DNA from: Thermoleophilia bacterium
Lineage (GTDB): Bacteria > Actinomycetota > Thermoleophilia > Gaiellales > Gaiellaceae
DNA length: 6,455 bases
Assembly (NCBI GenBank): GCA_025935275.1
Contig: JAICVP010000123.1
Coordinates: forward strand, 1-6,455
Direction: 5' to 3'
In this document: positions 1-5,902 of the stretch, one piece after another
Layout of the letters: each line of letters starts with the position of its first letter
How positions within the stretch are numbered: the stretch's first letter is position 1
Made by a program: the position numbers and the translations under genes
The notes under the pieces: model-generated
The model's input: the letters and a program-made list of their open reading frames with translations, nothing else
Told to the model about the DNA's origin: nothing
Database searches by the model: none

Positions 1-601
1 AGGGGACCGACCGGGCGACGGCAGGGCCCTCGGGGCTTCGGACGATCACCTCGAGCCGCTGTCCCTCCTGGCCACCGACCGGGACGACCAGCCGGCCGCG
101 CACACGAAGCTGGTCGTAGAGCGATCCCGGCATGGCCGGCGCGGCGGCCGCCACGACGATCGCGTCGTAGGGCGCATGCTCGGGGAGTCCGAGCGACCCG
201 TCTCCCAGCTGGACGTCCACGCGCTCATAGCCGGCCTCGGCGAGCCGCTCGCGCGCACGCTCGGCCAGTTCCGGGATCCGCTCGATCGTGTGCACCTCGG
301 CGCCCAGGTCGGCGAGCACCGCAGCCTGGTAGCCGGAGCCAGTACCGATGTCGAGGACGCGGTCTCCCTCCCGCACCTCGGCCGCCTGGCAGATGACCGC
401 CACCATGTACGGTTGCGAGATCGTCTGGCCGTGGCCGATCCGGAGAGGCATGTCACGGTAGGCCTTGCGGCGGTCGCGGTCACCCACGAAGAGCTCGCGG
501 GGAACCCGGCTCATCGCCTCGAGTACGCGCTCGTCTGTGATGCCCCGGCCGGCAAGCTGCTCGGCCACCATGGCCTGGCGCTCCTCGGCGCGCTCAGACA
601 C
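1..601 (-). CDS. pcm: Protein-L-isoaspartate O-methyltransferase, C-terminus cut by window edge
   Basis: Cytosolic repair enzyme that uses S-adenosylmethionine to methylate isoaspartyl residues in damaged proteins, starting their return to normal aspartate. The 200 readable residues contain the family's diagnostic segments: IGHGQTISQPYMVA (55-68), which includes the Thr-Ile-Ser-Gln-Pro active-site segment; the SAM-binding motif VLDIGTGSGYQ (82-92); IERIPELAERAR (106-117); and GDGSLGLPEHAPYDAIVV (133-150). The family is about 205-215 residues long, so only some 10-15 C-terminal residues are missing. The start chosen is a GTG at 601, eight bases inside the end of the upstream phosphodiesterase gene; it gives the N-terminal helix normal for the family. 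An ATG at 571 (residue 11) has a better ribosome binding site and is a real alternative. It is the last visible gene of a three-gene minus-strand operon. Family identity is near certain; only the start is open. Confidence 0.96.
   Translation of the reverse strand, partial: MSERAEERQAMVAEQLAGRGITDERVLEAMSRVPRELFVGDRDRRKAYRDMPLRIGHGQTISQPYMVAVICQAAEVREGDRVLDIGTGSGYQAAVLADLGAEVHTIERIPELAERARERLAEAGYERVDVQLGDGSLGLPEHAPYDAIVVAAAAPAMPGSLYDQLRVRGRLVVPVGGQEGQRLEVIVRSPEGPAVARSVP
581..586 (-). promoter_or_regulatory. Shine-Dalgarno GAGGAG before alternative pcm start
   Basis: Read on the minus strand, GAGGAG lies nine bases before the ATG at 571-569, an in-frame internal Met of pcm. No comparable site precedes the GTG at 601, which overlaps the end of the phosphodiesterase gene and would rely on translational coupling. 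The site could serve the ATG start, or simply be codons 6-7 (Glu-Glu) of the longer form. Confidence 0.4.
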
Positions 602-2018
602 CAGCCGAGACGCGCGCCCGCATGGTGGGCGGCGGCTGGACCCCGAAGTGGGAGAGCGCGAGCGGCGCGAGGTCGGTGATGCGGGCGTCGCGCGGCAGCG
701 GCGGATCGTCGAACCCTGCCGCGAGCATCGGAATGGTGGAGTCACCGGCGAGCAGCGAGCCGTGGCTTCCGCCGCCCGCGTGGTGGCGACCGCCGAGATC
801 TTCGAACTCCCAGCCCTCCGCGGCGGAGACGATCACCTCGCCGGCGTTGGGGCAGGCGAGCGCGCACCAGACGCGCTCGAACGCGTTCGGATACTCGTCG
901 CCGACGAGGATCCCCGCGTCTCCCGAAACGGCCCAGCCGTTTTCGTCCGGAGCGAAGCGCACCTCTGTCCGTTCTTTCCGGGCGATCGCCGCGCCGTCCT
1001 CGAGGAAGAGCGCGAGGTCGACGCCGGGGGCGCCGTCGAGGCGTTCGGCGAGCTCGCGCCCCGGACGGCCGTCCAGCGCGTAGACCATGCCCGAGCGGTT
1101 CGAGGCGGTGACGACTACGTCGGACCCGTCCGCGACGGTGCCGCGGCGCCCGGTGAAGACGCCGAGGTCGTCGAAAGAGTCCTGCAGGCGGGCGACCCGG
1201 TCGACGTGCATCTGGCCGTGGTCGGAACAGACGACGATGGCGTAGCGGTCGAGGAAGGCCTCCGGGCCGCCGGCGGCCGAGACCAGCTCGCCGACGGCGG
1301 CGTCCGCGCGCTCGAGGGCCTGCATGGCGGCATCGGGGCCCGAGATGTGCGAGGCGTAGTCGTAGTCCGGGAGGTAGAAGACGAGGAAGTCGAAGCCGTC
1401 CCGCGTGACCAGCCAGCGGCCGATCGTGGCCGCGTAGGCGTCCACCGACCCCTCGGGCCGGGAGCGAATCGCCAGCGGCGCGCCGGTCACATCGGACTCG
1501 AACAGGTTGAAGAAGAAGAACCGCCGCGGCCCGTAGGCAGCCTCGTACCAGCGGTTGCGACCGGAGCGCAGCGGGAGCTTGATCGGGTGCCGCGTGCGTC
1601 CCCGGTAGCAGGTGAAGTTGATCGCGGCGGTCTCGAGGCCGGCGTCGTCGAGCGCCTCGAAGGCCGTCAGCGCCTGCGGGGACACATGCTCGTGCGTCAT
1701 CGCGAAGACCGAGTCCCGAATGGAGCGGCGTGCCCCCGCCGCGCGCACGGCCGAGAAGGACGACCCGTACTCGACGACTCTGCGCTCGCGCCGGTGGTAC
1801 CAGACGAGGTGCGGGATGTGGTGCGCGTCGGGATGAGCACCGGTGGCGATCGAGGTCAGGCAGACCGGCGTGACCGAGGGGAACGTGGTCGTGCCGCGCA
1901 CGTAGGAGCCCGCCTCACGGAGGAATGAAAGCGCGGGAAGCCTCCCCTCCCCGAGCGCCCGCTCCAGCATGGCGGGGGTCAGGCCGTCGATGACGGCAAG
2001 GACGAGCTTCTTCGGCAT
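594..2018 (-). CDS. Alkaline phosphatase superfamily phosphodiesterase / nucleotide pyrophosphatase-like protein
   Basis: A 474-residue hydrolase of the type I phosphodiesterase/nucleotide pyrophosphatase family, expected to cleave phosphoesters or phosphodiesters with two metal ions; the substrate cannot be told from sequence. The metal-site and nucleophile motifs appear in family order: Asp11 in VIDGLTP; FPSVTP followed by IATG (46-60), where Thr50 is the likely nucleophile by its spacing to Thr59-Gly60; Asp220 and His224 in PDYDYASHISGP; Asp266-His267 in CSDHGQM; and His419 in GGGSHGS. All expected ligands are present, so it should be active. No signal peptide or membrane segment is visible, so it is probably cytoplasmic. 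A run of four Phe (167-170) falls in the variable cap region. The ATG directly follows the TAA of the membrane-protein gene with no gap, and AAGGA (2027-2023 on the minus strand) lies four bases before it. Its end overlaps the GTG start of pcm by eight bases. Family assignment is firm; substrate unknown. Confidence 0.9.
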   Translation of the reverse strand: MPKKLVLAVIDGLTPAMLERALGEGRLPALSFLREAGSYVRGTTTFPSVTPVCLTSIATGAHPDAHHIPHLVWYHRRERRVVEYGSSFSAVRAAGARRSIRDSVFAMTHEHVSPQALTAFEALDDAGLETAAINFTCYRGRTRHPIKLPLRSGRNRWYEAAYGPRRFFFFNLFESDVTGAPLAIRSRPEGSVDAYAATIGRWLVTRDGFDFLVFYLPDYDYASHISGPDAAMQALERADAAVGELVSAAGGPEAFLDRYAIVVCSDHGQMHVDRVARLQDSFDDLGVFTGRRGTVADGSDVVVTASNRSGMVYALDGRPGRELAERLDGAPGVDLALFLEDGAAIARKERTEVRFAPDENGWAVSGDAGILVGDEYPNAFERVWCALACPNAGEVIVSAAEGWEFEDLGGRHHAGGGSHGSLLAGDSTIPMLAAGFDDPPLPRDARITDLAPLALSHFGVQPPPTMRARVSAGV

Positions 2019-2405
2019 TTAGTCCTTCGCGAGGACCCGAAGGCCCGCGTACTTTTCGCCTGCACGCCGGCGAAGCCGTCCGCCCACGAGCGGCGTGATG
2101 ACCGCCTCGACGTAGCCGATCAGCGGGACGAAGGCGAGCAACGCCAAGCCGAGGAAAGCAGCGGGGAAGGCGGCCCGCACGAGCCGTCGCAGGGCAACCC
2201 ACGCAACCGTGGCCGCACCCGCCCAGACGGCCGGCCCCCAGGCGGCGACGAAGAACGCCACGAAGATCCCCACGAGCGCGGCGACTGCAAACGCGATCGC
2301 GCCGGGAACACGGGGGCCCGCCGACTGGATCCAGGCAGCGGCTGTCCCTGCCGCGACACCAAGGCCGGCGCTCACGCCGAGCCAGTACCAGTCGAAGAGC
2401 TCCAT
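2019..2405 (-). CDS. Small multi-pass membrane protein of unknown function
   Basis: A 128-residue protein I do not recognise. It is strongly hydrophobic, with about three to four predicted membrane segments: roughly residues 7-25, 35-56 (perhaps continuing as a second helix to 73) and 80-105. A basic loop (RRLVR, 73-77) precedes the last helix, and a basic tail (GRLRRRAGEK, 109-118) follows it, suggesting a cytoplasmic C-terminus by the positive-inside rule. No catalytic motif is visible. It is the first gene of the operon with the phosphodiesterase and pcm; its TAA touches the ATG of the phosphodiesterase, which implies co-translation. The ATG at 2405 has only a weak GGGG two bases upstream and may be translated from a leaderless transcript. 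It is accepted as real because the frame is open, clearly membrane-like in composition and exactly abuts the next gene. Confidence 0.75.
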   Translation of the reverse strand: MELFDWYWLGVSAGLGVAAGTAAAWIQSAGPRVPGAIAFAVAALVGIFVAFFVAAWGPAVWAGAATVAWVALRRLVRAAFPAAFLGLALLAFVPLIGYVEAVITPLVGGRLRRRAGEKYAGLRVLAKD

Positions 2406-2411
2406 CGCCCC

Positions 2412-2417
2412 AGTCTA
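2412..2417 (-). promoter_or_regulatory. Possible -10 box (TAGACT) of a leaderless promoter for the membrane protein operon
   Basis: On the minus strand TAGACT lies six bases before the ATG at 2405. It fits the TANNNT -10 pattern, and at this distance transcription would begin at or next to the start codon, as in the leaderless transcripts common in actinobacteria. No convincing -35 box is seen 17-18 bases upstream (CTGGTG or CCTGGT). A six-base match is weak evidence alone; the position is what makes it worth recording. Confidence 0.35.
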
Positions 2418-2476
2418 GCCAGCCCTTCCTCGCCCACCAGGGCGGCCGCAATACCCCTCCCGATACCCAAGTTGCG

Positions 2477-2524
2477 GGTTTTTCCTGCTCAGCGGCAGGG
2501 AAATCTTTCCAGCACCAGGAAACC
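2477..2524 (+). repeat. Nested inverted repeats / two tandem hairpins before the thioredoxin-like gene
   Basis: Four alternating half-sites occur in 42 bases: TTTCC (2481-2485), GGAAA (2499-2503), TTTCC (2506-2510) and GGAAA (2518-2522). As RNA they can form hairpin A, a nine-pair stem 2480-2488 with 2495-2503 (one G-U pair, loop UCAGCG), and hairpin B, a five-pair stem 2506-2510 with 2518-2522 (loop AGCACCA). A competing fold pairs TTTCCTG (2481-2487) with CAGGAAA (2516-2522), extendable to GG/CC with a two-base bulge, around the near-palindrome GGAAATCTTTCC (2499-2510). The block ends directly before the ribosome binding site. It could be a leader RNA switch or a protein operator; the sequence does not decide. 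Confidence 0.55.
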
Positions 2525-2529
2525 GGAGG
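2525..2529 (+). promoter_or_regulatory. Ribosome binding site GGAGG for the TTG-started thioredoxin-like gene
   Basis: GGAGG lies four bases before the TTG at 2534 and 25 bases before the first in-frame ATG at 2555. It is the only strong Shine-Dalgarno match in the area and so supports the TTG start. It lies directly after hairpin B, so folding upstream could affect ribosome access. Confidence 0.65.
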
Positions 2530-2533
2530 GTTA

Positions 2534-2842
2534 TTGCCTCGAACAGCCACCCCCATGTTGCTCTTCTTCACCAAGGAGACGTCGGGGCCCGCACGGCGAA
2601 TGGAGAGTCTCCTCGCCCACCTCGCGCGCAAGGAGCGAGACCGCCTGCGGATCTCCCGAATCGACGTCCTCGCATCGCCCGAGTGGGCCGAGTTGCTCAG
2701 TGTCACGCAGGTGCCCACGCTCGTCCTCCTGAAGGACCGCAAGCCGGTCGAACGTCTGGAAGGCCGGGTCAGCGCCCCGCAGATCGAGCGCATGCTCGCC
2801 CCCTACCTCGAACCGCTGGAGGCCGAACCCGCCGTCGCCTGA
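2534..2842 (+). CDS. Thioredoxin-fold protein lacking the CxxC active site
   Basis: A 102-residue single-domain protein with a thioredoxin layout: beta strand MLLFFTKE (8-15), the active-site turn TSGPA (16-20) followed by helix RRMESLLAHLARK (21-33), strand ISRIDV (40-45), a cis-proline loop VPTLVLL (60-66), then KDRKPVERLEGRVS and a C-terminal helix APQIERMLAPYL (81-92). Normal thioredoxins have Trp-Cys-Gly-Pro-Cys at the turn; here both cysteines are replaced, by Ser17 and Ala20, and the protein has no cysteine at all. It therefore cannot do thiol-disulfide exchange and is probably a binding or chaperone-like relative. The TTG start is supported by GGAGG at 2525. No signal peptide, so cytoplasmic. 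It stands alone on the plus strand, divergent from the membrane-protein operon and convergent with the dehydrogenase operon. The fold is a confident call; the function is unknown. Confidence 0.82.
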   Translation: MPRTATPMLLFFTKETSGPARRMESLLAHLARKERDRLRISRIDVLASPEWAELLSVTQVPTLVLLKDRKPVERLEGRVSAPQIERMLAPYLEPLEAEPAVA

Positions 2843-2852
2843 GCGGAACCTC

Positions 2853-2888
2853 GGGCGGCGGGTCCCGCCCCTCCCTCTCCCGCCGCCC
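2853..2888. terminator. GC-rich inverted repeat between convergent genes, probable bidirectional terminator
   Basis: GGGCGGCGGG (2853-2862) and CCCGCCGCCC (2879-2888) are perfect ten-base inverted repeats with a 16-base loop. They sit between the TGA of the thioredoxin-like gene (2842) and the TGA of E2 (2897), where both transcripts must stop. A competing shorter palindrome, GGCGGG/CCCGCC, spans 2857-2869. Neither side has a T-run, so it is not a classical intrinsic terminator; U-less hairpins of this kind are often proposed in high-GC bacteria. Confidence 0.55.
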
Positions 2889-2896
2889 ATCGGCCT

Positions 2897-3931
2897 TCAG
2901 GCGGACTGCAGCCGCTCGATGACCAAGAGGAGGAACTCGCTCGCTCGCGCCCCGTCGACCACGCGGTGGTCGAAGGTGCACGAGAGCCAGCCCACCTCGC
3001 GGGCGACTACCTCGCCGTCCACGACGGCGGCGCGTGAGCCGATCCGGTGCAACCCGAGGATCCCGACCTCGGGATGGTTGACGAGCGGCGTCGCGACGAG
3101 ACCCCCGAGCCGTCCCGCGCTCGTGACCGTGAACGTGGAGCCACGGAGCTCTTCCGGTGGAAGCGTCCCGGTGCGCGCCCCCTCTGCGAGGCGGGCAGCC
3201 TCCTCTCCGAGCTCGTCTAGGGACTTCTCGTCCGCGGCGCGAAGCACCGGTACGAGGAGCCCCTGCTCCGTCTGCACGGCGAGCCCGATGTCGTAGCGCT
3301 CCCAGAAGACGATCTCGTTGCCCGCGAGGGTCGCATTGAGTTCCGGATACTCCTTGAGGCCCTCAACAACCGCCTGCAGCACGTAGGGGAGGTACGAGCG
3401 CTCGCCTCTCGCCTCCGAGAGCGCGGTGAAGTCGCACTCCTCGACGACGGTGACCGAGGGAACTTCCCGGTGCGAACGCGTGAGGTGCTCGGCGATCTGC
3501 CGCCTGACGCCTCGCAGCGGCTCGCGCCGCTCGCCCTCGACGGGTCCGGCAGCCCCGCGCACATCGCCCGCGGTGATCCGGCCGCCCGGCCCACTCCCCC
3601 GGAGAGTGCTCAGATCGACTCCGAGCTCCTCGGCGCTCCGCCTGACGAGCGGCGTCGCCTGCACCTTTTCCGGGGCAGGCGCCCGCGCTTCGCCATCGGC
3701 ACCGATCAAGACGAGCGGTGTGCCGACCGGGACGAGCTCGCCCTCGTCCACAAGGATCCGCGCGACCTTGCCGGCGGCGGGCGAGGGGATCTCGACGGTC
3801 GTCTTGTCGGTCTGGATCTCGACGAGCGGGTCGTCCTCGGCGATCTCCTGCCCGACCTCCACGAGCCAGCGCGCGATCTCGCCCTCGCGGACGCCCTCAC
3901 CCAGGTCGGGAAGCTTGAACTCGTAGGCCAT
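2897..3931 (-). CDS. Dihydrolipoamide acyltransferase, E2 of a 2-oxoacid dehydrogenase complex
   Basis: Transfers the acyl group made by E1 from its lipoyl arm to coenzyme A and forms the core of the complex. Domains of the 344-residue protein: one lipoyl domain (about 2-78) with the lipoylated Lys43 in EIQTDKTTVEIPSP; a peripheral-subunit-binding domain (about 93-127, ATPLVRRSAEELGVD to GGRITAGDV); and the catalytic domain (about 138-344) with the DHRVVDG motif (321-327), whose His322 and Asp326 are catalytic. It is short for the family (usually 400 or more residues): both interdomain linkers are only about 10-15 residues, and the catalytic domain lacks about a dozen residues between DFTAL (167-171) and YLPYV (180-184). 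The start is the ATG at 3931, sharing one base with the E1 beta stop (TGATG); no Shine-Dalgarno site is visible, so coupling is likely. The open frame continues far upstream, but only as a shadow of E1 beta. Substrate could be pyruvate or branched-chain 2-oxoacids. Confidence 0.95.
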   Translation of the reverse strand: MAYEFKLPDLGEGVREGEIARWLVEVGQEIAEDDPLVEIQTDKTTVEIPSPAAGKVARILVDEGELVPVGTPLVLIGADGEARAPAPEKVQATPLVRRSAEELGVDLSTLRGSGPGGRITAGDVRGAAGPVEGERREPLRGVRRQIAEHLTRSHREVPSVTVVEECDFTALSEARGERSYLPYVLQAVVEGLKEYPELNATLAGNEIVFWERYDIGLAVQTEQGLLVPVLRAADEKSLDELGEEAARLAEGARTGTLPPEELRGSTFTVTSAGRLGGLVATPLVNHPEVGILGLHRIGSRAAVVDGEVVAREVGWLSCTFDHRVVDGARASEFLLLVIERLQSA

Positions 3932-4899
3932 CAGAAGGAGAGGAGCTTCTCCGCGGCCTCGACGACGCGCGCAGCCGAGGGAATGTGCTCGTCCTCGATC
4001 GACCAGAATGGGAAGGGCGCGTCGTAGCCGGTCACGCGGAGCACCGGACCGCGCAGGTCGAGGATCGCCTTCTCGGCGAGCAGCGCGGCGATCTCGGCGC
4101 CGAACCCGGCGACGCGCGGAGCCTCCTGCACGATCACGGCGCGTCCGGTCTTCGCCACCGAGGCGAGCAGCGTCTCCTCGTCGAGCGGCTTGAGCGTGCG
4201 AACGTCCACGACCTCCGCGCTCGCCTCGAGCTCGTCCGCCGCCTGCTCCGCGACCGCGACCATGCCGCCGTAGGCGATGAGCGTCACGTCGTCGCCTTCG
4301 CGCGCGATCCGCGCCTGGCCGAGCGGTACGAGATGCTCGCCGTCGGGAACCTCCTCGCGGGGGCTGCGGTAGAGCACCTTCGGCTCCATGATCACGACGG
4401 GGTCCGGCGAGCGGATCGCGGCCGCGAGAAGACCCTTCGCATCGGCGGGCGTGGACGGGATCGCGACCTTGATCCCCGGGGTGTGGACGTAGTAGGTCTC
4501 CGGCGAGTCCTCGTGGAGCTCCGGCGCCTTGACGCCGCCTCCGGTCGGCATGCGGATCGTGATCGGGAACTCCATCTTCCCGTTCGTCCGCCAGCGGTAG
4601 CGGCCGACGTGGCAGATGAGCTGGTCGAGGCAGGGGTAGCTGAAGGACTCGTACTGCATCTCGCAGACCGGCCGCCAACCGGCCATCGCAAGTCCGACCG
4701 CGGTCCCGAGGATCCCGGCCTCGGCGAGGGGAGTGTCGACGCAGCGGTCGGGGCCGAAGCGGTCGAGCAACCCGGCGGTGGCGCGGAAGACTCCACCCGC
4801 GCGGCCCACGTCCTCGCCCATGACCATGACGTTGTCGTCGCGCTCCATCTCCACGAGCAGCGCGTCGTTCACGGCCTCCACGAGCGTCCTACTCGGCAT
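3931..4899 (-). CDS. 2-oxoacid dehydrogenase E1 component, beta subunit
   Basis: Pairs with E1 alpha as an alpha2-beta2 thiamine-diphosphate enzyme that decarboxylates a 2-oxoacid and passes the acyl group to E2's lipoyl arm. The 322 residues are full length for the family. Visible marks: VMVMGEDVGRAGGVF (24-38); DTPLAEAGILGTAVGLAM (55-72), where Glu60 should activate the thiamine ring; MQYESFSYPCLDQL (81-94); GGGVKAPELHEDSPET (120-135) with the conserved catalytic-loop His129; HTPGIKVAIPSTPADAKGLL (139-158); and the C-terminal transketolase-type domain with VVDVRTLKPLD (230-240). His129 is followed by Glu-Asp-Ser rather than the more usual Ser-Gln-Ser. The ATG at 4899 has GAGGA six bases upstream (4910-4906) and overlaps the end of E1 alpha by 11 bases; its own stop overlaps the E2 start. 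Whether the complex acts on pyruvate (pdhB) or branched-chain 2-oxoacids (bkdB-type) is not settled, so no symbol is given. Confidence 0.95.
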   Translation of the reverse strand: MPSRTLVEAVNDALLVEMERDDNVMVMGEDVGRAGGVFRATAGLLDRFGPDRCVDTPLAEAGILGTAVGLAMAGWRPVCEMQYESFSYPCLDQLICHVGRYRWRTNGKMEFPITIRMPTGGGVKAPELHEDSPETYYVHTPGIKVAIPSTPADAKGLLAAAIRSPDPVVIMEPKVLYRSPREEVPDGEHLVPLGQARIAREGDDVTLIAYGGMVAVAEQAADELEASAEVVDVRTLKPLDEETLLASVAKTGRAVIVQEAPRVAGFGAEIAALLAEKAILDLRGPVLRVTGYDAPFPFWSIEDEHIPSAARVVEAAEKLLSF

Positions 4900-5902
4900 A
4901 GGCGTTCCTCGTCACCAGATCGGGGTCGGGCTCGGGCAACGCCTCCGCGGCGGCGATCCCGGCCCGCATTGCCTCCTTCGCCTCGCCGCCGATCGACTCG
5001 ACGAGGTCGTCGCCGAGGAGCCCGAGCCGGCGGAGGTAGCGCTCGTAGCGGCCGAGGCACTCGTTCGCGCGCTCGGCCTCCACCCGTTCCGCATCGATGT
5101 AGGCGCTCGGGTCGTCCGCCGTCGCGTGAGGCGCGCAGCGGTAGGTGACCGCCTCGATGAGAGTGGGCCCCTCACCCGCCCGCGCGCGGGCCACCGCCGC
5201 CCGGGTGGCCTCGAAGACGGCAAGGACGTCGCCGCCGTCCACACGGACCCCGGGCATTCCGTACCCGGCCGCCTTGCCGGCGAGGGTCGCTGCGCGGGTC
5301 TGCGCGCTGACCGGCGTCGAGATGGCCCAGCCGTTGTTGTTGCAGAAGAGGACGACCGGCGCGCGCATCACGGCGGCGAAGTTGGCGCCCTCGTGGAAAG
5401 CCCCTTCCGAGGTCGCTCCGTCCCCGAAGTAGGCGATCGCGCACCCGTTCTCGCCTCGCAGCTTCTTGCCCCAGGCGAAGCCCACGGCGTGCGGCACGTG
5501 CGTGGCGATGGGCACCGCGATCGAGGCGACCCCGTACTCGCGCGGATCCCACCAGCCCGCGGGGTGGCCGCGCCACCAGGCGAGCACCGTTTCGGGCGGC
5601 ATGCCGCGGAGGAGGCCGATCGCCGACTCCCGGTAGGACGGGAAGATCCAGTCCTCGCGGTCGAGCGCGTGGAACGAGCCGGCCTGCATGGCCTCGTGGC
5701 CCCAGAAGATCGCATAGGTCCCGATCCGGCCCTGACGGTGGTAGACGACCGAACGCTCGTCGTAGGTCCGCAGCAGCACCATGGCGCGGTAGAGCTCGAG
5801 CAGGTCCTGGTCGGTAAGGCCTTCGACCTCGCCGTCCGGCTGAGCTTCCCCGTCCCCGATCACCCTCCGCATGTCCCCTTCGGCGGGAACCACCTGGGCC
5901 AT
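4889..5902 (-). CDS. 2-oxoacid dehydrogenase E1 component, alpha subunit
   Basis: The 337-residue subunit that binds thiamine diphosphate for decarboxylation of a 2-oxoacid. Key sequence: LLELYRAMVLLRTYDER (34-50), the usual N-terminal helix; GHEAMQAG (68-75); the thiamine-diphosphate fold motif from GDGATSEGAFHEG (160-172) to CNNNGWAIS (187-195), that is, GDG followed by NN; and YRCAPHATADDPSAY (254-268), the loop with conserved His259 that holds the cofactor. The PHxTxDDP form of that loop is common in bacterial pyruvate and branched-chain enzymes and does not separate them. The start chosen is the ATG at 5902, seven bases after the lipid-kinase stop. It has no Shine-Dalgarno site and lies at the edge of a hairpin spanning the junction. 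An ATG at 5872 (residue 11), preceded by AAGGGG at only two bases, is an alternative. The frame runs open upstream through the kinase gene, but there it is a shadow. Candidate symbols would be pdhA or bkdA. Confidence 0.95.
   Translation of the reverse strand: MAQVVPAEGDMRRVIGDGEAQPDGEVEGLTDQDLLELYRAMVLLRTYDERSVVYHRQGRIGTYAIFWGHEAMQAGSFHALDREDWIFPSYRESAIGLLRGMPPETVLAWWRGHPAGWWDPREYGVASIAVPIATHVPHAVGFAWGKKLRGENGCAIAYFGDGATSEGAFHEGANFAAVMRAPVVLFCNNNGWAISTPVSAQTRAATLAGKAAGYGMPGVRVDGGDVLAVFEATRAAVARARAGEGPTLIEAVTYRCAPHATADDPSAYIDAERVEAERANECLGRYERYLRRLGLLGDDLVESIGGEAKEAMRAGIAAAEALPEPDPDLVTRNAYAE
4906..4910 (-). promoter_or_regulatory. Ribosome binding site for E1 beta
   Basis: GAGGA on the minus strand lies six bases before the ATG at 4899 and inside the last codons of E1 alpha. 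It fixes the E1 beta start and shows that this subunit can recruit ribosomes itself despite the 11-base overlap. Confidence 0.7.

Larger units (their letters stand above)
2406..2533. promoter_or_regulatory. Divergent intergenic spacer between membrane protein operon and thioredoxin-like gene
   Basis: This 128-base spacer separates genes transcribed away from each other, so it should hold promoters for both. The left part holds the TAGACT box for the minus strand. The right part (2477-2524) is noticeably less GC-rich and contains nested inverted repeats in front of the plus-strand gene. I see no clear -35/-10 pair on the plus strand and no TANNNT hexamer there. Confidence 0.6.

Noticed and set aside
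46..483. 145-codon minus-strand frame inside pcm
   Set aside because: Its sequence is Ser/Arg/Thr-rich without motif, while another minus-strand frame encodes an unmistakable isoaspartyl methyltransferase.
465..1928. 487-codon open frame on the plus strand, opposite the phosphodiesterase
   Set aside because: It is antisense to a gene with a complete set of catalytic motifs, its translation is a low-complexity Arg/Ala/Gly/Val/Asp-rich string without any domain, and long antisense frames are expected at this GC content.
2472..2732. 86-codon plus-strand frame overlapping the start of the thioredoxin-like gene
   Set aside because: It has no ribosome binding site or domain and is in a different frame from the clear thioredoxin-fold product.
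3932..4678. N-terminal extension of E2 to 593 residues
   Set aside because: The extra residues lie within E1 beta in another frame and are Arg/Ala low-complexity; the lipoyl domain begins right after the ATG at 3931, as in the family.
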